A DNA stretch of 18,086 nt. It comes from Podila epigama. Its lineage: Eukaryota > Mortierellomycota > Mortierellomycetes > Mortierellales > Mortierellaceae. The translations under genes were made by a program, and so were the position numbers. The notes under the pieces are model-generated. The model was not told the origin of the DNA. It saw only the letters and a program-made list of their open reading frames with translations, and made no database searches. How positions within the stretch are numbered: the stretch's first letter is position 1; every line of letters begins with the position of its first letter. Shown piece by piece: positions 8,825-18,062 of this stretch. The stretch is taken from the NCBI GenBank assembly GCA_015679605.1, contig JAAAVE010000199.1:8422-26507 (forward strand), in the 5' to 3' direction.

Positions 8825-10381
8825 ATGTCCGCCGTATCGAGCCCGTTTCCAAATGTTGTCGTGGGAGGTACCATTGGCTCGATTGTCATTGGTTGCAAAC
8901 TTCAGGTGTTACATGGTACACCGAGTGAGTACCGCAAGGCCGAGATCCTTTCCATCCGACCTTCACCCTCAGCAGATGACCCCAATCGCTGTGAATATTA
9001 TGTGCATTACTCGGATTACAACAAACGATTGGATGAATGGGTCGCGCCAGAGCGGTTGAATCTCTTGGGAGAGATTGAATACCCAAAGGCAAAAAAACCA
9101 AAATCGGCATTATCTGGACTGGACACTGGCAAGGCATCTGATGGCACAAGTCGCGGCACCAAAAACAACAGAAAGTCACAACTCAGCAAGGCAGCCACTG
9201 CAAGTAAAGGAAAAGGCACCGATGCTTCTGCACCAGGTACTCCCGGAAGTAGTACACCTGGCGCCTCCAACAAACGGAAAGCATCGGCCATGGACGAGAA
9301 CGGTGCTGGCACTGGCGCCGGTAGCAGTGGTGACAAGGTGCCAACTGTTCAGGTGAACGGTGAGGAAGAGGAGGACGATGCAGCAAGTGCGGCCAACGGT
9401 GATACACCTATGGCAGCCGCTCCTGGCGAGGGAGCAGAAGACAATGGTGTATTTTCAAAGGAGCAAGAGATCGAAAAGCTCCGGACGTCGGGGTCGATGA
9501 CACAGAACCCGCACGAAGTAGCCCGTGTCAAGAATTTGAACCTGATCCAGATTGGCAAGCATGAGGTCGAGACATGGTATTTCTCACCCTATCCCGTCGA
9601 ATATGCGTACCTACCAGTGCTTTACATCTGTGAGTTTTGCTTGTCCTTTTTCCCGGGTGTGAAGCAGCTGGGCCGTCACCGTTTAAAATGTACGCTCCAA
9701 CACCCGCCAGGAAATGAGATCTACCGCAAGGACGACATTTCATTTTTTGAGATTGATGGCAGGAAGCAAAAGGTCTACTGTCGAAATCTGTGCCTACTCT
9801 CCAAGCTGTTTTTGGATCACAAGACGCTCTACTACGATGTGGATCCATTCTTATTCTACGTGATGACGATGCGGGACGAGGACGGGGCACACTTCATTGG
9901 ATACTTTTCAAAGGAGAAAGAATCGGCAGAGCAGTACAACGTGGCGTGTATTTTGACGATGCCTCAGTACCAGCGAATGGGCTTTGGTCGGCTGTTGATA
10001 GCGTTCTCGTACGAGTTGTCCAAGGTAGAGAAGCGACTCGGATCGCCAGAAAAACCGCTTTCGGATCTGGGGCTGTTGTCATACCGAGCCTTTTGGGCCG
10101 AGACGATTGTGGGTTTATTGGTGGAGCAGCAAAAGACGGGCATTGAATTGTCGATTGATGATATTGCGAACAGAACATCCTTCCAGCCAACGGACGTGTT
10201 GCACACGTTACAGAACTTGAATGCACTCAAGTACTACCATGGACAGTATGTGATTGTCCTCAGCGATACTGTGATCAAGAACAATGAGCGAGCGATGAAG
10301 AAGAAGAGACGCGAGGTGGACCCCAAAGCTTTGAACTGGAAGCCGATCCACTTTACAGCAACCCAACTTCGCTTCTTATAA
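8825..10381 (+). CDS. ESA1: MYST histone acetyltransferase Esa1/Tip60 (KAT5), NuA4 catalytic subunit
   Basis: A single exon of 518 residues. A chromo-barrel/Tudor-knot covers about residues 18-85 (YYVHYSDYNKRLDEWV at 58-73). A Gly/Ser/Ala/Glu-rich linker runs from about 95 to 225. The MYST domain fills the rest: a C2HC zinc finger (Cys269, Cys272, His285, Cys289), the conserved Lys333 equivalent to the autoacetylated lysine, catalytic Cys375 in YNVACILTMP, the acetyl-CoA loop QRMGFG (383-388) and catalytic Glu409 in SPEKPLSDLG. The family acetylates histones H4 and H2A in the nucleus within NuA4/Piccolo NuA4 and acts in transcription and DNA repair. All catalytic elements are intact. The lack of introns contrasts with most neighbours, so a retrocopied paralogue is possible, though YKE4 nearby is also intronless. 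Sas2- or Sas3-type MYST proteins fit less well because of the chromo-barrel and the motif match to Tip60. Confidence 0.93.
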   Translation: MSAVSSPFPNVVVGGTIGSIVIGCKLQVLHGTPSEYRKAEILSIRPSPSADDPNRCEYYVHYSDYNKRLDEWVAPERLNLLGEIEYPKAKKPKSALSGLDTGKASDGTSRGTKNNRKSQLSKAATASKGKGTDASAPGTPGSSTPGASNKRKASAMDENGAGTGAGSSGDKVPTVQVNGEEEEDDAASAANGDTPMAAAPGEGAEDNGVFSKEQEIEKLRTSGSMTQNPHEVARVKNLNLIQIGKHEVETWYFSPYPVEYAYLPVLYICEFCLSFFPGVKQLGRHRLKCTLQHPPGNEIYRKDDISFFEIDGRKQKVYCRNLCLLSKLFLDHKTLYYDVDPFLFYVMTMRDEDGAHFIGYFSKEKESAEQYNVACILTMPQYQRMGFGRLLIAFSYELSKVEKRLGSPEKPLSDLGLLSYRAFWAETIVGLLVEQQKTGIELSIDDIANRTSFQPTDVLHTLQNLNALKYYHGQYVIVLSDTVIKNNERAMKKKRREVDPKALNWKPIHFTATQLRFL

Positions 10382-10580
10382 ACAGTTTTTTTTTTTTTGG
10401 TCTTGTAGTTGCACCATCGAATCCCCCTAATTTGGAGAACTTGCCAGAGAAAATCAAACAAACAAATAGAACAAGCACTCGAACAACCATGCACCCACTG
10501 GGATTACCCTTTTTTCATTTTGTGACTGTCAATGCCCTGTTCAAGGCATTTGTGGAACCACAGATAATTGAACCTCTTTC

Positions 10581-10600
10581 TTTTTTTTTTTTTTTTTTTT
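10581..10600 (+). repeat. T20 homopolymer upstream of DUS2
   Basis: An uninterrupted run of 20 T about 50 bp before the DUS2 start codon. It may be a nucleosome-excluding poly(dA:dT) promoter element. Its length may be unreliable because of sequencing slippage. Confidence 0.8.
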
Positions 10601-10613
10601 GTTTCCTGCGTCT

Positions 10614-10649
10614 ATTGACATCATTGACATCATTGACATCATTGACATC
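10614..10649 (+). repeat. Four tandem copies of a 9-bp unit just before the DUS2 start
   Basis: Four perfect copies of ATTGACATC end three bases before the ATG at 10653. The unit is a multiple of three and has no stop in the DUS2 frame (it would read Ile-Asp-Ile), so it would extend the protein if a non-AUG codon upstream were used. Confidence 0.9.
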
Positions 10650-10652
10650 ATC

Positions 10653-11347
10653 ATGGGAGTCTCAGCCATGGAGAATTACGACTACACCAACAAGACCATG
10701 CTTGCGCCCATGGTTCGTCATGCCTTTTTCAAATTCTCTTGTTGTGTTTTCTTGGCTTCTTTTCCTCCCTCTGGCTCGGCCCGCAGCAAAGTCTGTTCAG
10801 ACCTGACCCTTTTTTTTTCTTGTTTGGTATGTTAGGTCCGTGTTGGTTCACTGCCTTTAAGACTCATGGCACTGGAGCATGGGGCTGACCTGGTCTATAC
10901 ACCTGAGGTTGTCGACAAGGGCATTGTCGGTGCTGAAAGAGTTGTCAATGGTAAATGAAAAAAATGATATATGGACACTTTCACAGCACACACACTCTCG
11001 ATTGCATTCAGGTCGTAACATCTTTTTTTTTTCTTTGTTGTGGTTGTTGTTGTTGTTTCTATACCTTAGAGGACAATGGTACGATCGACTACAATGTCAA
11101 AGGTGTCTCGGTGTTTAGGACGCACCCTAGTGAAAAAGACCGACTTGTCTTTCAGATCGGATCTGCAAACGCTGATCTTGCGTTACAAGCAGCCTTGACA
11201 GTGTAAAGACCGAACATCATTATCATATTGACTTGCGAAAGGCTTTTTTTTTTGTGGCAAACTCGACCGGTATGCTGTGTATTTTTGTGTTCAGAGAATC
11301 TAATCACATTGAATCTGTTCCGCCAAAACTTCCTCCTTCGCACCATC

Positions 11348-11391
<44 letters not shown>

Positions 11392-12684
11392 TCTCTAATG
11401 TCTTGTAGTGCCCAAGATGTCTCGACGATTGACCTAAACTGTGGATGTCCAAAGCGTTTCTCGGTCCATGGCGGTATGGGCGCAGCTCTGATGGAAGAGC
11501 CTGAAAAACTATGCGGGGTATGAAAAAAAATAGGAATCAAACAAGACAGATATCAACTTGAGATGTTATCCCGAAAATAACGAAACTCAACATTCCATGT
11601 CTTTTTAAAACTATAGATCCTTCGAAACTTGGTCCAGCACTCTGGATTACCTGTGACATGCAAGATTCGTATTTTTGAAGATCGGGAAAAGACTTTGAAT
11701 TTGGTCCGCATGATTGAGGCGACAGGAATCAAGGCCTTGGCCGTCCACTGTCGTTACAGAGATGAGCGCCCGCGTGAACCGGGTCATTGGGATCGGTTCC
11801 AAGAGATTGTCGAAGCTGTCAAGATCCCAGTCATTGCCAACGGAGACATTAACGAGTATGCAGATATTGAACGTGTTCGCAAGCTGACTGGTAAGGACTT
11901 TTTTTTTTTTTTTTTCTCTGTGGAAATGATAAATCATTAGAATTCTCGTATATTGGAGCCTTTTTATATTCACATGGAAATTAAACGTCCATTGAAAATG
12001 TAGGGGTCGCTGGAGTGATGATTGCTCGTGGCGCTCAAGCGAATGTCTCCATTTTCCGCAAGGAAGGACCATTGTCGATATTGGATATCGTCAAGGATTA
12101 CATTCGCAAGGTATTGCGAACTGTTGACATCCCTGCAGCACTGACGATGATGATATGTTTTCACAATCACCTTGTGTCTAGTTCTGACGTTATGAAAAAC
12201 CATCTTTTATTGACTTTGATAGTGCATGCACACCAGAAACTTACACTCCAACACAAAGTACGTGTTGATGCAAATGTTTGGCGACCATACAAAGAGACCT
12301 CAGTATCGACCCCTCTGTGAAGCAAAGTCGTTCCGAGCGATTTGCAAAGTGTTTGAGATGGAAGACGAGTTGAACGCATGGACCTCAAAGCAGGCAGAGA
12401 ATGGTTACCCAACGGACATGGACCACATTCCACGTCGGGTCCAGTCAACACCAAAGGCTGAAAAGGGGGATGGAAAAGACGGAAAATCTGCTACACCAGC
12501 CAAGCGGAATATTGACCAAGTGCTCGAGAATGAGGCAGCATGCGAGTCAACTGAACCGAAAGACAAGTCGAACAAGCAAGCAAAGATTGAGATTGACGAT
12601 GGATCAGCATCGCAACCTACACCTGCAGACACGCCTAAACTAGGCTCTGAAAGCGAAAACAAACCCGAACCAACAAAGTGTTGA
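10653..12684 (+). CDS. DUS2: tRNA-dihydrouridine(20) synthase Dus2/Smm1
   Basis: Predicted 419 residues in seven exons: 10653-10712, 10836-10950, 11070-11202, 11409-11517, 11617-11890, 12004-12110, 12223-12684. It is an FMN enzyme that reduces U20 of tRNAs using NADPH. The TIM barrel starts at MLAPMVRVG (16-24). Catalytic Cys116 lies in NCGCPKRFS, followed by GGMGAAL. FMN and substrate contacts include Lys155 in TCKIR, His183 in AVHCR and Asn214 in VIANGD. The helical domain includes NTKYVLMQM (276-284). The overall pattern matches Dus2 rather than Dus1, Dus3 or Dus4. After about residue 340 the C terminus is Lys/Glu/Ser-rich and carries no double-stranded RNA-binding domain, unlike animal DUS2. 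An in-frame Met at residue 6 (10668) is an alternative start. Intron 3 carries a (TC)18 tract and intron 5 starts near a T run. The gene converges with NAA20, the stops being 314 bp apart. Confidence 0.92.
11354..11389 (+). repeat. (TC)18 microsatellite acting as polypyrimidine tract
   Basis: Thirty-six bases of pure TC in DUS2 intron 3, ending 19 nt before the TAG acceptor (11406-11408). It occupies the place of the polypyrimidine tract. Confidence 0.9.
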
Positions 12685-12998
12685 AGCTAGCGTCCACACT
12701 CTGTAGTTTCCGCTTTTGTTTTTTTATATGTAGTTGCATTTTTCTTGTCTCATGCTCATAACCATAGTTTCATCTTTGCATTTGCTTATTTTTTTTGTCT
12801 TTCTTGATCTGTTTTAATTCTGCTTTTATCTGCATATACACTGTCTATTCATCATTAACTCGATATAATATCTTCCTTTGCCCTTGTCTTTGTCGTTGTT
12901 GTGCGACTTTTAAAAAAATGAGCTGCTACTTATTGTTTCTGTCTTTTTAACGCTCTTCGAAAGGGTTTCTTCAAATTGCTCGCTGCTCTTCTTCGTTT
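12685..12998. terminator. Convergent 3' region of DUS2 and NAA20
   Basis: These 314 bp lie between two facing stop codons. The sequence is T-rich on the plus strand on the DUS2 side and A-rich on the minus strand on the NAA20 side. I see no canonical AATAAA; both genes probably use degenerate A-rich signals (an AATAAG-like hexamer lies on the minus strand near 12930). No gene is visible. Confidence 0.4.
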
Positions 12999-13930
12999 TC
13001 AAAAGTTGACTTCGTGCGGTTCTACTAGGAATGTTTCTCCATTTTCTCGCACACTTTTCCGATCCACGTCTCGTTTCAACGGTTTCCTCATGTCTAGTAA
13101 AAGAATTTTTTAAAAAAAAGATGTTGGGTTGTATGTTTGTCAGGTACATCAAACCACGCCCTTTTTTTTCTCTTGTTGTTTATACGCATACGCGATATAA
13201 AAAAAAAAAAAAAAAAAAAAACATGAAAAATAAAAATCATCAAACTTACCAAAGGCATCTTCCGTCGACTCGCCTGAATAATACTCTACCACAGTTCTGT
13301 AGATACTATATCCAAACCGTTTATACATATCTATCGCCACTTTGTTGGATCGCCGCACAAACAAATCGACAAAGTACCCATCGTAATGCTGCTCCGAGAC
13401 AGTCTCCAACAGCGCCATCATGCCTTCTGCAAGACCCAAACGACGGTACTCGGGCGCCACTGTGATCGCGGTCACATGTCCGTGCCAGTCTGTTCCCTTG
13501 CCTTCAGCCTTGCCCATCACATAGGCCATCAATGTCGACGATGGTGTGCACTGGACAGAGAACAGATCGGGCCATCTTGCAAGATACGATAGGTAGAATG
13601 AGATATTGTACTAATACGTGTTTGTGCGATGAAGAAAGAGAAATGAAAAACGAAAATAGTCAGATTTAGATTTATATGTTAAATTGGTCGAGATATGCCT
13701 GTTTGGATCCACATGAATATATAAATTTCGTATAGAAGTGATGTATTCCTGCCTTACCGTCTCTGTCAACGAGTCCAAGTTACTAGAAAAAGAAAAAGAA
13801 AAATGGTTAAATAAAAATTATCACCAAAGAAAAAAAGATAACAAAAGTACGTGATGAATGAGACATGAATGTATTACATGGCGTTGAAATTAAAAAGGTC
13901 GGTGGCCTTGAACTGTCTGAGGCTGCTCAT
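12999..13930 (-). CDS. NAA20: NatB N-terminal acetyltransferase catalytic subunit Naa20/Nat3
   Basis: Predicted 177 residues (human NAA20 has 178). Exons: 13930-13878, 13782-13758 (25 nt), 13610-13250, 13093-12999. It is a GNAT enzyme acetylating nascent chains that start Met-Asp, Met-Glu, Met-Asn or Met-Gln, together with Naa25 on the ribosome. The family signature is complete: LRQFKATDLFNFN at the N terminus, NLDSLTET, YNISFYLSYLARWPDLF, MGKAEG (58-63), WHGHVTAITVAPEYRRLGLA with the acetyl-CoA loop RRLGLA at 82-87, VDLFVRRSN, AIDMYKRFGYSIYRTVVEYYSG, and a C-terminal DMRKPLKRD. Each junction restores a conserved segment, including the 25-nt exon 2, which encodes most of NLDSLTET. Donors are GTAATA, GTAAGG and GTAAGT; acceptors are TAG. 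Intron 3 contains a run of about 20 A (plus strand) near 13200-13220. Confidence 0.93.
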
Positions 13931-14192
13931 GATGAGTGTGAATATGTGTAATGAGTGAAAGGGTGAAATGTAGAAGACAAGTGAATGAATGCTATGGATG
14001 ATTCGATTGTTCAACTGAACTCCTCAAAAAAAAGGCGGAGAAAAAAAAAGTCACGCATTATACGATCCAAGGTTCAGAGTGATCTCCAGTGTAATGCCAT
14101 GGACTCCATGAGATATTTAAAAATAAAAAAATACTCACCTACAACACGCACGAAAACTCATACACAACTCTCTCACACACACACATATCTAC

Positions 14193-15572
14193 TCACTCAT
14201 TGAGCGCAATAACTGTCATCATACCCACGCCAATCAACATGGCCACAATCTCAGATGCAAACTGACGAACATCCTTGCGCAACTTGCCCGTCACCGTCAA
14301 CAGCTCGGGGATGACACCCACTGTAGCAATATACAAGAACCCGCCTGCTGTAAATGGAATCACCAAATCACCTCCTCGCATCGGGATCGACTCGAAACCA
14401 AACAACGCCAGCTTGTCTTCTCCCTTTTGACCACCCGTCAAAGAAGATGCATCCGCAGCGCGAGACATCTCCTCGATCGCAATGCCAGCCAACGTCCCCA
14501 AGAACGCTCCAATCGCCGTAATAAACTGGGACATCATTGCCTTGCTACGTGGGAATCCAGACTGGATCAAGATGGCATAATCGCCCACCTCGTGCGGGAT
14601 CTCGTGGAAAAACACTGCCACCGTTGTCGTCGCGCCAATCGCTGGGGACGTGTAGAATGACGCCGCCATTGCCAGTCCATCCGTAAAGTTATGGGTCGCG
14701 TCTGCAATCAGGTTCAAGTAAGCCGACAACTTGATGCTGTTTGAAATCTCCTTCTTGGGCTCCTCCTTTTCCTTCTTTTGCTTCTGGTCCTCGGACACAG
14801 CAGCACCCTTGCGTTGACGAAGAGTCGAATCCTTGTCCTTGTTCTTCTTATCCTTCTCGTCATGTTCATGTGCGTGTTTTCCGTTGTGATCTCCATCATG
14901 CTTCTTCTCGTCGCCATGGTCATGATGATGTGCATGTCCGTGGCTATGGCCATGTCCTCCATCGCCACCACTCAAGACACGCATCACCTTGTCAATACAG
15001 AAGAATACAAAGAAGCCTACAAAGATACCCAAGCCAACTACCACATTCCGGGTTTCGCTCACGGCCACAGAGTCACCTTCATGAGACTCGCCCAAGAACG
15101 AATGTGGCAAGAGATGCAAAAACACATCTCCCAACAGACCACCGACTGCAAAGGCCACCAGTGTGTTCAACGACTCGGGCTTGATATCGGGTGGCACAAA
15201 ATAAAGGAGTAGATTCGGGATGATCGAGATATACGTCGTGCCAAGGAGCGAGTTGACCATGGGAGAACCTGGAAACAAAAACGCAAACACGGCCTTCATA
15301 CGACTGTTGCTGGCTCCATGGTCATGCTCGTCATAGACTGGCAACGCGTGAAACAGTTGGTCTTTTTCACCCTTGGAAGCTGCGCCTGCAAAGGGGCATC
15401 CTTCAGCGTCGCTCGGGTCAGCGTTGGCATGAACATGGTTATTGGGCATGGCTGCGCGATGACGATGATGGTGGTGGCCGCCATGAGCATGTGTATACGC
15501 AATAAACATGGACGCAGCCACGAGAGAGATGAGCGCGAGCTTGGCTGCCCTTGATCTGTTGAATGTAGGCAT
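14193..15572 (-). CDS. YKE4: ZIP-family zinc transporter, KE4/ZIP7 type
   Basis: A single exon of 459 residues. A signal peptide or first membrane segment covers about residues 10-29, followed by a His-rich stretch (HHHHRHR near 33-39). Membrane segments are visible near 103-127, 136-158, 176-197, 280-307, 311-338, 350-367, 404-425 and 437-457. The long loop between segments 3 and 4 (about 202-275) is His-rich, then Lys/Glu-rich. Metal-site motifs typical of the LIV-1/KE4 branch are intact: HNFTDGLA (294-301) and HEIPHEVGDYAIL (323-335). Family members move zinc across endoplasmic reticulum or Golgi membranes into the cytosol; yeast Yke4 is the ER member. The start is the only Met ahead of the signal peptide. 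A ZIP13-like role is the main alternative. Confidence 0.9.
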   Translation of the reverse strand: MPTFNRSRAAKLALISLVAASMFIAYTHAHGGHHHHRHRAAMPNNHVHANADPSDAEGCPFAGAASKGEKDQLFHALPVYDEHDHGASNSRMKAVFAFLFPGSPMVNSLLGTTYISIIPNLLLYFVPPDIKPESLNTLVAFAVGGLLGDVFLHLLPHSFLGESHEGDSVAVSETRNVVVGLGIFVGFFVFFCIDKVMRVLSGGDGGHGHSHGHAHHHDHGDEKKHDGDHNGKHAHEHDEKDKKNKDKDSTLRQRKGAAVSEDQKQKKEKEEPKKEISNSIKLSAYLNLIADATHNFTDGLAMAASFYTSPAIGATTTVAVFFHEIPHEVGDYAILIQSGFPRSKAMMSQFITAIGAFLGTLAGIAIEEMSRAADASSLTGGQKGEDKLALFGFESIPMRGGDLVIPFTAGGFLYIATVGVIPELLTVTGKLRKDVRQFASEIVAMLIGVGMMTVIALNE

Positions 15573-16053
15573 GATGTGTATTCTTGTCCTCGTCTTCTTG
15601 AGTTGTAAAATGAGGCATGTTGGTTAGGAGAGGTGTTTGGACACAAGATTTAGGTGACAGTGAACAATGAAAACCGAACTTACCAAAGATTTAAATGAGG
15701 ATGATGACAAGAAGAGTAGAGGAGAAGAGACCAACAAGAAAAAAAAAAAAAAAAAAAGTTGAATGAGTGATCAAAAAGGGGGGGAAAAAGAAGGGGTGGG
15801 GGCTAAAGGAGGAGGAAGAGCCGCCGCGCCAATCCAACACGGTCGTGCCAACGCATCATCATGCCAACGTATCAAAAAAAAAAATGAGTGAACTCTTTAT
15901 CACACACATACAAGTAAGGCTCTTTTTTTTTTCAAAAGTTCTCAGTCTATACTTTCATTTTACAACGAATGTAAACCGCTGTACTGTTTCATTCGTTGCA
16001 ACCCGGCCTCGGCTATCCTCTTCCTTGGGCATAGCATCGAAAAACAAACCACC
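15573..16053. promoter_or_regulatory. Intergenic region: YKE4 promoter and 3' end of the acyltransferase gene
   Basis: These 481 bp lie between two minus-strand genes. They include an A19 tract (15739-15757), a G-rich block (15778-15802) with a possible quadruplex, and a purine-rich stretch to about 15823. An open frame at 15767-16063 on the plus strand is low-complexity and shows no domain. No canonical AATAAA for the acyltransferase gene is seen. Confidence 0.45.
15778..15802 (+). other. Possible G-quadruplex motif in the YKE4 promoter
   Basis: The plus strand has G runs of 7, 4 and 5 within 25 bases, about 205-230 bp upstream of the YKE4 start. Splitting the first run gives four G tracts with loops of 1, 8 and 1. 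The G-rich strand is the template strand for YKE4. This is a sequence pattern only. Confidence 0.35.
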
Positions 16054-18062
16054 TCAATCATAGTGCGACACGTCATGTAGACGCATAACCTCGTTCCAGT
16101 CCTGGATGGATAACAAAAAGAATAAAAAGGTTAACTCTTGCTAGAATATAGATAGGTATAAAGCACACGTAAAAAAGTAAATAATGACAATAAACGTGTA
16201 AACTACCTTTCTTCTTCGTCTCTTGATGGAAAAGTAACTCCCTGATAGTCTGCCCAACCATCCAACATTCGCCTTGCGCGTCTTGTTCTCCTTCACCAAA
16301 TCCTCAGGGTCTTCTGGTAATCCGAGCTGTTGCACCGCAAACGCATGCACGCGTCCTGCCAACTCTTGTCGCGAATCACGCAGCGCATACATCGTGTCTT
16401 TGGTCATAAACAACAATCGCAATAAACTCAACATGGACTTTGCATTATGAATCAGATCCTCAAGCCACCTGATCGTCAACCACATTAGCACCACAATCCC
16501 TGGTCCTGTCACCAACGCAATCGGCAGCGTCATCAGCACCCAAAAGCCCCAGATAACTGGCAAAAAGAAGGTTGAGATCATCAGCTTATACTGTGCAATT
16601 TCATCCAAGTTGTCCTCCAGCGGTCCCTTTTGACGAAGCTTTTTCTCTTGGTACCTATGCGTGGTGGCGAAAAGTTAGCATGCCAAGAATCAATGGTTCA
16701 GAGTTTCAAGACTTTGAAATACAATCAGTTTAGTGACGATCCACATAAACACCAAAGCATCAAAAAACATAAGCATACTTGACTGCAATGAATACTGGAG
16801 CCCATAATACAAGTCCTGGAATGCAAATAGTGGAAAGAAGACAAGCCAAAAGGATCCGCTGAAACAACTTTCCGAGCAGCACCTTTGTTGGAGGTTTGCC
16901 CTGTTTGATTCGATAATCCTTAAGGTGGTAAAAGTCGAGTTGGTCTTGGTAGTACTAGAAAGGATCATGTAAAAACATGTCAGTGTCTATCTATACAACC
17001 TTTGACACGAAAAACTCAATTGTCTACACTCAAACAAGATGGGATATAGCTCATTCGAGTCGGTAACGAACGAAAAAAGAAATATAAAGTGACTTACTGC
17101 AAGGTCTTTGGCAAGCTCGTCAATCACCTGAATCTCTGCTCGGTTCAAAGCATGACCATCCATCGCCTCTTCTGATGTCAAGCTCGATGAATCAGAGTCG
17201 GCGCTATCGTCCTTGCTATGCATACTTTTCTTGGCCGTATTATTATGACTCAACGCTGACACAAACTTGCGTGTCAGACGCACATACTGCCCAAGTGAGA
17301 TCCGAGTTCCCAAATCACCCGCATAGAGCTTGCGGGCAACATGGCCCAAACGCACCGTTTCCCAATCCTCGGCATCGAGTAGATTTGATCGCACAGTGTT
17401 CTCCAAAGTCTCTGTCAGCTTGTTGATAGCATTGATTCGCTCATCCTTTATGGGCGAGAACAGATGCGCATCATGTTGTGGCGTCAACACAATTGGCTTA
17501 TGGAAAGTCACCAAAACATCCGATCGAAACTTTTCGCGATGCAGGTAATTGATAGACGACGTCAGAATCGTGAGACTAAAGTCAGGCTTGTCCTGGAACT
17601 TGGCAAGAGTCTAAAATACAAAGCAAGTATAGTGTAGATGCTTGGTTATCAATCATGTTGGCATGTCACATGTTAATTCACAGTGTATAGGCTCAAAAAG
17701 GAATACCACAGCACATACATCACTGGCAATCATTGCCACTCCTGCCTTGAACGGTGCCAATTGAGGGTGATATCGAGAAATACCTTCCGGGAACATGCTA
17801 GGGTGGCCCACAATACCAATAGACGCACATATCTTGGTCAGCCTTCACACTGTTTGCAATCCATAATCCACAATTCACAATTCACAAACCACAATCCACT
17901 AAGCTTTGCATAAAAAAAACGATATGCGTTACTTACCACACACAGCTTCCAGTACCGAGACTATCAATCAAAGCACTCATGACAACAGCATTATCGACCT
18001 TTTGGCCATCATAATCCTTCCGTCTCTTGATTGGAATGGTACCGGCGTTCTTTATCACGTAG
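16054..18062 (-). CDS. Glycerol-3-phosphate / DHAP acyltransferase, Sct1/Gpt2-like (5' part outside window)
   Basis: The 3' part, about 463 codons, in six visible exons: 18062-17937, 17797-17719, 17610-17098, 16954-16779, 16654-16207, 16101-16054. It begins at a TAG acceptor preceded by a T run, so earlier exons, including the HX4D motif, lie beyond the right edge. The enzyme family makes lysophosphatidate in the ER as the first step of glycerolipid synthesis. Visible features: IPIKRRKDYDGQKVDNA, the PlsC motif MFPEGISRYHPQLAPFKAG, INYLHREKFRSDVLVTFHKPI, ETVRLGHVARKLY, then three hydrophobic segments (one in exon 16954-16779, two in the next) and a basic C terminus ending HYD. The order matches fungal Sct1/Gpt2. 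Family members usually have FPEGGSHD; here the residue after EG is Ile. A different acceptor for the second visible exon would insert extra residues before FPEG. Confidence 0.8.
17856..17897 (-). repeat. Heptanucleotide tandem repeat in an acyltransferase intron
   Basis: Six imperfect 7-bp copies on the plus strand: GCAATCC, ATAATCC, ACAATTC, ACAATTC, ACAAACC, ACAATCC. They lie inside the 139-nt intron 17798-17936. It is a short minisatellite of unknown function. Confidence 0.8.

Noticed and set aside
2747-10381. Chromatin gene cluster of SHG1-like and ESA1
   Set aside because: The two are separated by a metabolic gene and lie on opposite strands with separate promoters. Proximity alone does not support co-regulation.
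13985-14203. 72-codon plus-strand frame, and a strong donor-like GTGAGT near 14136 on the minus strand
   Set aside because: The frame is Lys-rich low complexity. No matching acceptor or exon could be found for the donor between YKE4 and NAA20.
15767-16063. 98-codon plus-strand frame between the acyltransferase and YKE4
   Set aside because: It is composed of purine-rich and T-rich simple sequence, with no domain and overlap of the acyltransferase 3' end.
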